A stretch of DNA of 64,000 nucleotides from Erythrocercus mccallii. Its lineage: Eukaryota; Chordata; Aves; Passeriformes; Dicruridae. The notes below the pieces were generated by a model, which ran no database searches, was not told where the DNA came from, and was given only the letters and a program-made list of their open reading frames with translations. The stretch lies in contig VZRG01000288.1 of the NCBI GenBank assembly GCA_013397435.1, forward strand, positions 408,349 through 472,348. The letters are read 5' to 3'. Of this stretch, positions 25,642-37,181 are shown piece by piece. The translations under genes were made by a program, and so were the position numbers. The first letter of the stretch is position 1, and every line of letters begins with the position of its first letter.

Positions 25642-28639
25642 ATCCTGGAGACACGTGGGGAGAGTCACCGGTCCAGCGGTTTTTAAAATGCAGCTGTATA
25701 AAATACGGCTTTATGGAGTTCATGTTGCAAGCATGTATGCCCCAATGTACTGATGAGATTGGGGGCCTATGTCTGATGTGTTTGTCTGTTCTGTATCTTT
25801 TTTTAAAAGTACCCTTTTTTCCCATCTGCTGAATTCCCAGTAAGGGCTCAATTCAGTAAATCTTTTTCTTGATGATTAGGGTGGGGGAGAAGATGTACCT
25901 GCTTTGATTTTTAAATCAGAATTTGCCAAGTGTAACCCCCAAGATAATATTGGAGAACAATGCCCTAGAGACATGTACAGCTGTCATTTGTCTCTAAAAT
26001 GAACATACATCTGTGGCAACTTATCCAGTTACATTGAGACATGACGTTGTGGTCTCTGTAGGCTTTGCCTGTGTATTAAAGATGATGAAGTCCTTTCTGT
26101 TTGTTGTCTATGCTGTGACCACCTTCAGGCATGTTGTAGCTCTGTCAGCTGTAATGGGGTGTGTGTCATGAGGAGTTACACGTCTGCTGTTGTTGGACCA
26201 AAACAGTTTATATCTCAGTGTTGAGCCTTCTGTTATCTTGCAGAAGAGTGTTATTTTCTTTAATTAAAATGTTTGGTTTCTTCCTCTCCTTCCCTGGACA
26301 CCCCCTTTTTAACCTAGTGGATTTCTGAGTAGCTTTATTTTAGCAGGTCAAATGGATAGAGTAAAAAGGAGAATCAGGGCAGGGCTAGGCAGCCTGGCCA
26401 GTTCAAGCTGTACCAAATGCTGCCACCAGCAACTGCTCAGCATCACAGTGAAGGACAGATCCACGTGGTGCCAAGAAGTTTCTTCATGGGACTGTGCCTT
26501 ATTTTGCTTAAAGTGAAACACACTGACTAGGTCACACATATTTGGTCCATCCTGTGATGGACTGAACTCCAAATGTTTTGGTTTTCCCTCATTGTTGCAT
26601 TTGAAAACTGCTCCTTTTGTTTCAGGCATGAAGAAAGACCTTTGTACCTGAAAGCTGAGATTGTTTCATCCTCACCTCTACACTTTACTGTAAGATACTG
26701 TGTCCACTCACAAGTCTGAAATAGGCTGAGCACTGTGAGTAGGTGCTTGGAGTTTGTCTGATGTGATTTAGAGCTGTCTCAAATGATTCCAACACTGAGA
26801 CCTAGCTTGGGAGGTGGATGGGACATCTGAAGATAACAATCTCTTCAGCTGAATTTGGAAGAAAGTTCCTGCCTGTGGCCTTGCTTCTGTAAATAAATTG
26901 GTGTGACTTTGCTGGAAGTGGATGACAGAGGAAACACAGCTACTGCTGTGCCACTGCAGCTGTAGGTATGGTAACAACAGCTGGGGAGCAGGGGAACACC
27001 ATAGGGAGCCTGAGTGGCTTCCCAAACCTGTCCAGAGCTGGGAAAACCAATCCCTGTACACTGAGAAGAGCAGCATGCACTTCTGTGTGTGTCCAGGACA
27101 CAGGCCAGCATCTAGCCCAGTGTGACTGGGAGAGAGGATTCTGATGTTATTTTTCCAAATTCCCTCAAGGAGCAGCTGTGCTGTGTGTTTTTCACTAAGT
27201 CCATTCACACAGCATAGCAGCACTGGCACTGCTCACTTCAGGCTGCTTGGCAAAGTCAGTCAGTGCAAGCCTCACCTGCAGCTCCCCTCCAAGAGGGTGG
27301 CAAGGGGCAGCACTCCTTATCCATGGCAGAGCACTCTCAGGATTTCTGGAAGCAAAGCCTCCTTTGGAGAGCTGCAGCTGGTCCTGGCTGCAGTACAATG
27401 CCTTCTCAGAGCTCCTTGGCTTTTGCCGCACTTGGCTTGTCCCCATCTTGTTCTGGCTTGGCTTTGTTCCCCTGCTTTGCTCTGAACCTGTCTTCTCTCT
27501 CCTCTGCATTTCAACTTCCATTTCCCCTTCCATTCTGGCACTGCCCTCCCTCTAGTCCCAGGGATTTCTCAGTGCACTCCAGGCCCCTCAGTCTGGTGAC
27601 TCTGTAGTTACTGCAGTTGTGGGTGATGGGGCTGATACTCCTCGGGTCAGCAGCCCCTTTAGTCCAACTGGCAGCAGTGCCAGAGCACTGAGTGACACCA
27701 ATTTACCGTGGAGTGAGTGACTATGGTGCGAGCAACATCAGCATCTCACTGCCAGGGAAGAGGAATTCATTCACCTGTCCAGGGAAAACATTGTGTGGAA
27801 GGAGCTCTTTTTACCTAAAAATGAACATTCCTATTGCAGAACTTGGAGGAAGTCCCAGAATAGCTCATTTTCAGATTAAAGCTCTGCTCCTGAAGCTGAA
27901 TTATTCTGTGGACTGTCTCCCAGGCTGGTGTAATCTCACTGGCTTGTTACAGGTGTGGACAGGAACCCAGACACGTTTGCCAGATGGAAACACCCATAGA
28001 TCTTTATGAATTTTTCCCTTGGTGATTGCACAGACGCTGGCTCAAACAAAAGAAAATCTGACCATTTGAAATTCCTTCAGTCTTTTTGCTGCACCTCTAC
28101 TTTAGGATTCATTTTGTTGGAACTGGGGAAGTGAAACATGGGACAGAATTGGGCTGTTGAACCAAGAGAAAGCAGCCAGGAGGGGGATAGATGGGGAAAG
28201 GGGAATAACTTTCTCATTCTCTTCCTCAGAATCTGAAAAATTTAAAATTCCTTTCAGTCTGTGGAAGCCCCAATACAAGCAGGATTTTCCTAGTGGAGAT
28301 TTTTGCATGCTGTTTTAAAGTCCACCTTACCTATTCTCTTTTCGTTTAATTACTGTTCTGTATTAATTATTGTTCAAAACCATCCAAATGACAGGAGAGC
28401 AGCTAATACACTACCAGTTCTGAAAAAGGATTGGCAGAGAGGTATGGGAATTGCACCCAGCAACTCAAATATCTGTTATGGGCAAGTGAAAAAAAACTTT
28501 TGAAAAATTTGAATATGTAAAATCAGGTTTAGTATGACAGAGTGACAAGACTCAAGACCATTTCCATAAAGAACAAGAATACAGCAGAACCATATAAAGT
28601 GCTGACAAAGGAGCTAGGATAAACAGAAGCAATGTACAA

Positions 28640-28720
28640 ACTGGGAACCTTCAGTCTAGTCAAGAGACCGCTGAAGAGGATGCCAGAAGTTTATGAAACC
28701 ATAAGAGACCAGAGAATGGC
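28640..28720 (+). repeat. Old CR1-type LINE fragment
   Basis: CTTCAGTCTAGTCAAGAGAC through AGAAGTTTATGAAACCATAA resembles the segment common to old amniote CR1 3' regions (TTCAGTTTAGAAAAGAGAAG-like). It is short and diverged. Confidence 0.45.
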
Positions 28721-31700
28721 TGTTTGCTGTCCCTTTGCAAACAAGCAGTGGGATGTACTGAACAAAACCTGCTGGTGACAGAGCCAGAGCAAACATGAGG
28801 ATGATGCTCTTGACCTACTGTGTGTTCCAGATGTTGGAAATCTGCTGCTGTGCCTCCTTCAAGATGTGCATTTTTTTCTCCTCAAAATCCAAAGGTTCCT
28901 GTTAAATCCAAACTGTTGTTTGGATTTAAACACAAATATGATGGGGTCATCAGAACACTCATGCATCCTTCTCACTGTCCACCTTGTCCTGTTTTATTCC
29001 CTGTTCTGCATTTCATGGTGCCTCTTGCTTTGTGACTGCACTGAAAGTTGTCTGGGGCAGAGAAATTGTCATGTCAATTGCACTGTCGGGTGGCCATCAC
29101 AACTTTAGGTATTGTCAACTTATTAAATAAAAATCACAATGGAAAATATTTTGGCCTTTTGCTCCAGTTTCAAGCATGCTATTCATTTATATGGGTTTGC
29201 AGTTTAATCTCCATGTAGATATTCCTTAACCTTCCAACTCCATCTTGCTGCTCCAGCTGTGACTTTGTAGAGTTGGGCAGTGGCAGTGATTATATTTTCA
29301 AGACCTCTAAACATCTGAAGTTTAAAAAGTGACTTAAAGCATAAGAAGAAGAGTTCCAGGCATGGATGCCATGAGAAAGGAAATGCAAATATCTGCAGAT
29401 ATTCTATTTTTACATTGATGTGCCTACACTTTTTCTTTCCCACTGCCAAGGCTGTCATCATTTGATTCCTGCTCTGAACCCTGAACTTTCTGAAAACCTG
29501 CTAACACATCAGCTTGTCTTCATTAGCCTTGAGCATCTTTTGCTGTTTAAATCAAAGTAAGTGACACCACACTTTTCTGGTAATTTAAGTGACAAAACTA
29601 TAGATTGTTCTCTTTGTCAAGAGAGTCTGAAAATGGGGCAGGACTGGCAACCCTCCCATTATTCTTCATATCTTCACTTTTCTTTGAGAGTCCAAATCAG
29701 CTGGAAAGAGTGCTGAGTGGTGATGCAAGTTAGACCCTTCCACAGAGTAAGCAATATGCACAAATCAAGAGAGAACAATGTTCAATTTCTTGTTTAGATG
29801 TGGAGGGATCTGAATATTCTCTGTGTATGCATTAATAGCTGCACTTAAAGTTCATGCTCAGGCAAACACGATGATAGCCTCAGTCCAAACCTACATCTAA
29901 TTGTTAGGTGTTTTCTAAGAATTGATGTTTTTCTTTTAGAACTTTAATTTTACCCAATTCTTTTATTTTATTCCTGAAGTCCACAAAGTATTTGGCTATG
30001 CAACAGCAACACAGGCAGAAAAAGTAGGCAACACAGAGAGAAAAATGAAGGAGTCCCATCACTGGGATTTTTGTGCAGTTAGAGACCCATGTGAATTGTT
30101 AGAGAAAGAGAAAAACACAGCTTCTTTTTAGCTTTATGTGCTAAAAGTGTTTATAACATGACAGTTTGATGTGTATAAGGATATTCATCTATGGGAGTTT
30201 TCTACAAAATAGAAAGCGTAGGAGCTTTTCTTTATAAGAGAGTTTCATCTTGTCCAAATTAATGGACAGATCTGCTAACAGAAAGTACCTTTTAATACTG
30301 AATCTGCACTAACTTTTATTAATTTAGGCAACCAATGCTGACAAAATCTGTTGTTTTCTGTGGCTTCTGCACTGAACCAGATGAAACTTAGCATCTTCCT
30401 TTGCATAAATCCCAACAGGCTTCAAAGTCCACAGGTTTAGTGAGGCTGTATCTTTAATCTTTTGACTGCAACCTATAAAGATGACTATGCAGTTTCACCT
30501 GGCAACTTTTCAGTTTAATATGAGGTCTGGGGAGAGACACAAACTTCAGGACAAAGCCCAGCGTTACCAATGTTTGTGACTGCTTAAAGTCCAGGATTTC
30601 ATGGAGGTCACCTGCAGTGCTAAAACTTGTCTCTTAAAGTTCTGAGCATTGTGGGCTATTTTTTTTTTCCTCAGTTAAAGAGCAGAACTTCATCCATGCA
30701 CTCAATTTGTTACACAAGGCTTCTTTGCCTAAGCAGCTCTTACATTAGTCCTGGACTATATATACACTGTAACACAGCATCCAGCCTGTGAACCATGTCT
30801 GGTTTCAGCCAATAGCACTAAATTTAACTAATGCACAATTTGGGCTTGCACTGAAGCAGGACCTGAACAATGTTTAAATGCCTTTTGACAGCTGGTATGT
30901 TGCACACTTGTTTTATATACAATTTTACACACGGAAGGTTGAACCACGTCCTGGAAGTCAATAGCTTTCCTAAACTAGAATGAAATCTCCCCACCTGCCC
31001 TTTCTGTAAGCACAGACAGGATGTGCAGAGAACTGCCTGTGTCTTTAGTCACTCTGGTTTTGGTAGCCATGGAATAACCTGCCCAAATCACAGCACTTAA
31101 AATATCTGCCAACCATTTCTTCCCAAACAGATAAATTCAAGAAAGGATTTTTACACACAAGTCGAGCAAGTAAATAATGACATGCCTATGTCTTCCTAGA
31201 CAGGGATAAGATTGGCAGTAGCAAGACAAATAGCTCAGCTTCGTCCCCAGTGGCATTCAGAGCACACAAGCAGCACACAACCCTTGCTTGTGCTGTAAAT
31301 TGATCCCACGTCCAGCACAGTGATGCCTGCTGGATTTCCAGCAGTCCAGTGCAAACCTCATAAATAAACTAGGAAAACTGATACTTTGCCAGTGTTCTTA
31401 CTTTTTCTTGGAACCAAAAGTCTGAAATGACCTTTATTTCACAACAGCTTGACACAGCTCCTCCTGCATAGCTGAAAGCATTCTAAGCTTTTGAAAGTGT
31501 TTGAAGATGCTTGTCACACTTGGCTTCAGTTGATTTTTGGAGAACTGATCAAGCCTGGGTGCTTTCCCATATCTTACACTGTGGTGAAAGATGCCTCTTG
31601 GAGCTGAGTTGTTCCACACGAAGGGATCTCATTGCTAAATTTCTATCATACTCCCTGCTTGCAGCCACATCCCTGTTTTGGGGTATCACGTGGACTTTGT

Positions 31701-32659
31701 TGGGACAGCTTCAATGTCTTGAAGCCTTGCAGGATGACCAAGGTTCAGCTTGTGGTCAGACTCTTGAAGGGTTTTCCAGGAAGCTCCAAGATAGGGAACT
31801 TGTCAAGCAGTGATGCCAAGAACAAATTGGTCATTTCATGAGGGAGATTTTTCCCCTCACCATATCTCTGATTTAGTGTTTAAAGAAAATCCTGAGCCAT
31901 CAAGCAAAGGTATTCATTATCTCATAGCATGAGGGACAAAGTAAGTAAAAGGTGATTTTATTTTCAGTCCTTCTCAGGCCTGAGATGGCTGTCAGAAAAA
32001 AAGACAATACAATTTATTCTGTTAATGGGCTAAAATGTCAAACAGTGCACCAGCCTCTCACCTCTCAATTCATTGGCAAGGTTGTGGTTTACTTGTTTAA
32101 AGGCAGATTAAGAAACTGGGCCCTGCCAGCTGCCCTGCAGCCAAGTGTCTCTGAATTGCCTTATCAGTGAGCCATTGCAGAAGGGGAATGTTCTGACATC
32201 ATACTTGCTTAAGCTAGAAAAAAACATTTCTTTTGTCTGATAACTGAGGGAGGAGAAGTAATTAGTCTGAATTTCAGATGCTGCAAAAGGGCAGTGAATT
32301 TCTTCCAGGGGTATCTGTGTTTGTGCTGGAATTACAACAGAAAGAGCTGGAGTGACTGCCTGGGGAACAAAATTATTATCACAGAATTCGGAGAGACAGG
32401 AAGGGAAAGGTATCAATGAGAAATCACTCCGTTCTTCCCTTGTCTTTATACAGGGCCACTATCCCAATGTCATTCCCAAATGATGCCTAATTTATACCTG
32501 CAGGCTTAAATATTCCCCTGTCTTCTGCAGGAAATCCATCCCAGTGCCATCCTCATTATTAAGAATTTTTCCAGGGCCTTTGGTTGTGCCTCCTGGATGC
32601 CATTTAAACCTGTTGTTATTTGTGCTGCTGGTGGTGTCTCTGATAGTTCTTAGTACTAC

Positions 32660-33260
32660 AGTGACCAAACCAGACACAGCACTGCAGCTCAGGCCTTGTG
32701 CTGAAGGCAGACTAAACTCTTGCACTTCTTTTTTGTATGTCCCAGTACAATTGTATTGTTGGGGGGAATGACAGAATATTATGAACCATTTTCAGCCTGT
32801 AATTCCCTAGCTTCACCATAGAAGTGCCACTTAATGGGCTGTTCCCCATTCCAAATATGAGCTGTTAATTAATCCTGATGAAGTGTAGCACCTTATTCTC
32901 ATTTTTATAAAATTTCATTTGGTTTTTGGACCCTTTTTTTCTAGCTTGTCTGCCTCATTTAGAATTCTAGTCCTCTCCCCCAACATTGCCTATAACCTCC
33001 AGGCTGATGTTACATCTTAAATAACTACTTAGCTTATTCATTATCCAGTTGTCTAATGAAATGCTGAGTAACTCCTGAACTGAGTCTGTGCAATCCTGAT
33101 GTGATGCATCTTCCCATGGGGACACTGACCCACTGCTAACTCTCAGCAGTGACTCAGCCAGTTTTGCTGGCCTCAGAGAGGTTTCCTTAGTTTGCTTCTG
33201 ACAATGCTGTGTGACACAGCAGTAGAGATGACCCTGAAACTGATTAAATTTGGCTTTCCT
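32660..33260 (-). repeat. Old CR1-type LINE fragment, reverse-transcriptase region, antisense
   Basis: The + strand shows GTGACCAAACCAGACACAGC, later AAAATTTCATTTGGTTTTTG, then CAACATTGCCTATAACCTCC, in the order of antisense ancient CR1/L3-like elements. On the minus strand, AGATGTAACATCAGCCTGGA lines up with the codons for the ADD-containing RT motif, but it is decayed. Edges are approximate. Confidence 0.55.
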
Positions 33261-36200
33261 TATCTGCAAGGCCTGTTACCCTGTCACAGAAGGATACCAA
33301 ACTAGTTTGAGTTGATTCTTGATAAATAGCTCTTATTTGCAATTCCATTTCTTGTTTTTCAAACACTTACAAAATGCTGGTGGGATAATTGCTTCAAAAG
33401 CATTTTCAGGGATGGACGGTAAATTGGCTTGTGTGTTGTTTTCCAGTTCTCTTTCTCATTTTAAACACAGCCACTGCACTTACCCTTTTCCAAGACTGTC
33501 ATATGTCACATCTTCCCTGAGCTCTCAGCAGTAGTTGCCGATGGTGGTGGTTGTTCTAGGTTCTTCTTTCAATCTCCTTTGGTAGGTCTAGTAATAGCCC
33601 TGAGTAAAAAGAGAGCTCCAGGCAGATCAAAACATAGAAAAGGGACCTATCACAAACCTACAAGCATCAGTAAACAAAGTAAACTTCTGCTAAATGTTCT
33701 TACCTAAAATATGTTCACTGGTATTATTTGTGTGAACCTTCTGCTCATTAGTTTGCCTTATTTTCATTGCTACATAAAAGAGATGCTTAGTTCTGTATCA
33801 CTATTCAAGGGATCAACTTGATTAACTATCCCCTTCTGCTGAACAGAGAATAAACTCTTCCCTTGGGTTTTGTCTTCCTTATTTTACTCCCCTTGTGTTT
33901 AAAGGATGCTTTCTTGCCGTTCTTCATATTTCATACTGCTTTGTATCTGGTTCTGCATCTTGGCCTCTCTCGGGTTATGCCTGGGCTTATTCTCCTGCCA
34001 TTCTGTTGTTCAGTGGTTTTTTTCCTCTGTTTGAGTCCAACAAAGGGCTGATAGCTATATGAGTAGGCAATGATGTAGCACTTCATATTAGGCCGGGATT
34101 AACTGCCCTGTTTGCCATGTGTGCCCATGACTATAATAATGGAGCTAGTTCTGAAACCAGAACCTTTGCTGCATCTTCCTTTTACGCACACACATTCAAC
34201 TCAGACCTTTAATGTAAGCCATTTTAACTGGATATATAAATTTTATTCTGCCACTTCAAAGATGTAACTTTCAATACCTGTAACACTTAGGAATCAACAA
34301 GAAGTTTTCCAAGGAAGCTACCGGATGTCTATCCTCACTAATCATCTTCCCTGTAAATATCGGATCATTCTGATTGCTCTGGAGGAAACCCTTTTTTGTT
34401 TTTAGCAAACAATTATTAGATGTATATTCTCTGTAAAAAAAGAAAATGAAGTAAAAATATTTCTGACAGCCCTCTGGGATTCACTATGATATTCTTCAAA
34501 CACTAAATGGACTTTTGTGAATCTCTTGGAATTTTCTCATCTTCCGAAGTTAATTTAGTACTGGTATCCCTTAGCTATGGTGATAGCCCATAGTGAATGT
34601 AATAGCTAAGCAAGTCATGCAAATATTTTCATGTCTCTTCAGCTTTGTTGGAGGTGAGAAAATAGCACAGATTTCTGGAACTTTTCCATGCAGACTGGCT
34701 CCTATTCTCTGTGAATTAAGAACCACAACTTGGACCACATGGTTATGTTAGCAGGAGGAGCTGGAAAATTTTTTTTATGTTTCTTAAAGACCCTGGCATT
34801 TGACACAAAAACTGGCCATACTCTGTGTGATGTCTGATTGTTTTATGTTGGCACTGAAAAAAAAAACAAAACAAAAGGACATTATTTTAAGCTTAGTACT
34901 ATAAGTGACACTGAAATAACACCTTGTACCCCATTAGGTGGTGGATATAGAATGCCCTACTGCAGATATCAAAATAGTTGGAATTTTAGAAAAGACTACA
35001 TTAATACCTTGAAAAAATATTAGAACAAACAGTGCTTTCTACCTTATCAAAGGTTATTGCAGCTGTAGGCAATTCCTTCCTGTCTCTTTCTTGAAACTCA
35101 TGTATGAAAAGTAGGTTATAGCTATGGGATCATAATGAGGGTACAGGCAAGAAACTCATGGCCAGGGTGAATGGGAGTGTGAGGATTTTGGATTTTGTGC
35201 CAAAATTTCCATTTGATGCTATTTAAAACTGAAGATCAGGGCTAGGCTGTGTGACCAGCTCTAGATGAGTGTACAGTCAAGCTATGTAATGTTTGTTTAT
35301 ATCCTGGCTCTTATGGAGCTGCTCCTTTAACAGGCCTATGATGAGACAAACAATGTAAAACTGGTCCATCTCACACAGCCTCACTTCAGGCATCCAGCAT
35401 CAAAGCTTGGATTAGTAGTCTCAGCATCTCATAAAGCCAGGGGAGACATTTTGGTGCATATGTGTGCCCAGACTCACCTCACAAAGATCTCAGTGGCTGA
35501 GACCTTTCAGCTGGACCTTCCACACAAGGGAATTTGAGTTTCAATTGCACTGTGGGCTAAACATTTGGCAGTGTGGCATTCTTGTAGGAATTGCTTCCAT
35601 AACTCTGGGCTGCCCCCTGCAAAATCCTCTCTTGGAAGAGAGGAACATCCACTTTGCCAGAAAGTCCTGTGAGAGGACTTTTAAACTAACTTGATCCAAA
35701 AGCACAAGCATTGAAGGGAGGGCTGTAAGAGGTAATTCTAAAAAAGCCACAGGAACATGTGAAATAGAGAGCACAGTGCAGTGCTGATGAGAGTCTCTAG
35801 GGCTGAAGAAAGCCAAGGATAAACTATGTCTATGTCTGGGAAGACTGATACCTCCACAGCCTGGCAAGGTGGTTATTCTGTACAGACCAGGAAGGCTGGA
35901 GCCTCTCCTTGGTGAGAGGAGATTGAGTGTCCTTTTGTGAGAGAACAATAAAGCCATGAATTGAACAGTTATGTTGCAAAATGAGCCTTTAATCATGGTC
36001 TGGGGCAAGCAGGTAGGTGTTAGAGCATCTCTTTCTCATTTCCAAATGGTTTAACCTCCCCTGTCTGCATGTTTGGTTTCAGCCAGGTGCTTACACAGAT
36101 TCCTTGTCCAGGAAGCTTCCTGCTTTAACTTTGTCAGGACACAACCTATTAGCAGATGGGCCAATCCCAGATCAAAAGTTGAGCTTGAAGAGACCATCCT

Positions 36201-36658
36201 TAAACTTTTGCAGTGTGTAGGTTTTGGCTAGGCTCTTATCATGGTTACCCTAATGTGATGCTGTGCAGGATCTCTTTTCAGGATTGGTCCACATGGTGCC
36301 AGGGGTGCTGTTGTCCACAAGGCTTCACTTTCAGTGTAGTTAAACAAAGACCATAATGGATTCTTCCCCAAAGTACAGGCCAGCGGGCCTGAAACTTCAT
36401 CTATCCAAGCAAACCTCTGAGTTTTCCTCTCATTTGATACCTCACAGAATGAAATCTCACTTTAAGTGAGTTACAGCTAAAGCAAAGGATGGGAGCTGAG
36501 TATTTCAGCACAGTCCCTTTGGGAATAACAGCAACAAATACAAAAATTGCTCAAGACTCTCTTATGCGGTGGCAGCAGCCAGTGTCTGCCAAGGAGAGGG
36601 CATGGCCTGTGGGAGCAGAGGAGGAGTACAGCAGTGACCATCCATCACATTGTGGTCC

Positions 36659-36781
36659 CTTTAAATTTTCTTCTCCACTTGGCAGCTCCAATTTTTCAGT
36701 GTTGCTATAGCAAATCTCCATGGCAATGACCCTAATCAGGGAAGGGGGGATGCAGAAGGGGCGCATGCTCAGAGTGGCTGC
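36659..36781 (+). promoter_or_regulatory. Promoter of NICOL1-like copy 2 with RFX X-box-like palindrome
   Basis: CTTTAAAT lies at 36659-36666. GTTGCTATAGCAAA at 36701-36714 fits the X-box palindrome GTTRCCATGGYAAC type with YATR in the centre and is followed by TCTCC. A second half site, CCATGGCAA, lies at 36718-36726. GCGCATGCTCAG at 36761-36772 contains an NRF1-like half site. Spacing between X-box, CATGCTCAG block and donor is 63 and 82 bases, against 64 and 85 in copy 1. Confidence 0.55.
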
Positions 36782-36846
36782 TGGAGCCTTGCCTGTTCAC
36801 TACAGCTGCTCCAAGGGTCTGGCACACAGGCAAGGAGAAAGAGCAG
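36757..36846 (+). other. Noncoding first exon of NICOL1-like copy 2 (5'UTR)
   Basis: The 3' edge is the donor gagaaagagcag|GTACTG at 36847, matching copy 1. Splicing to the acceptor at 37021-37023 removes a short intron of 177 bp, against about 2.1 kb in copy 1. The left edge is uncertain. Confidence 0.55.
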
Positions 36847-37057
36847 GTACTGGGCAAGCTGGTCCTTGGGGAACATCTGGAGCCCATGGCGTGTCACGGC
36901 AGTGGGGTGTGCGAGTGGGTTTGTGTGTGCATGGGGTCTGTGCTTATCGTGTCTCATCCCCTTCATTGTGAGGAGCGTGCAGGGAGCAAACTGCTGATTT
37001 TTCATCGCTTCTTCTCGTTCCAGGCAAGGAAGACAGCTTGAATTATTGATGAGAGCA

Positions 37058-37181
37058 ATGGCGCTGCCGTCTGTCTGGAGCGAGATGCGTGTGGGAATCC
37101 TGCTCCTCTCGGTGCTCAGCCTGCTCAGCGCCAGGCTCGTGGGGGCTGGCCAGGACTCTGGGAATGTCATTCCTGCAGAAA
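37058..37181 (+). CDS. NICOL1: NICOL1-like copy 2, first coding exon (signal peptide)
   Basis: It encodes residues 1-41 plus one base; the donor is A|GTAGGT. The exon opens at 37024 after a good acceptor (ttcttctcgttccag), with 34 bases of 5'UTR before the chosen ATG. Its coding length of 124 bp equals that of copy 1, and both end with IPAE-S. Confidence 0.85.

Larger units (their letters stand above)
25642..36658. other. 3'UTR of copy 1 and intergenic DNA up to copy 2
   Basis: The first few hundred bases probably hold the copy 1 3'UTR. The rest contains two old CR1 fragments (28640-28720, 32660-33260). No other gene is supported between the two NICOL1-like copies. Confidence 0.5.

Noticed and set aside
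26768..27229. 153-aa minus-strand open frame
   Set aside because: No recognisable motif, splice context or codon bias. Likely chance.
35541..36008. 155-aa minus-strand open frame and AATAAA on the + strand nearby
   Set aside because: Considered as an LTR or processed transcript, but I found no TG...CA ends or target duplication, and the frame is not protein-like.
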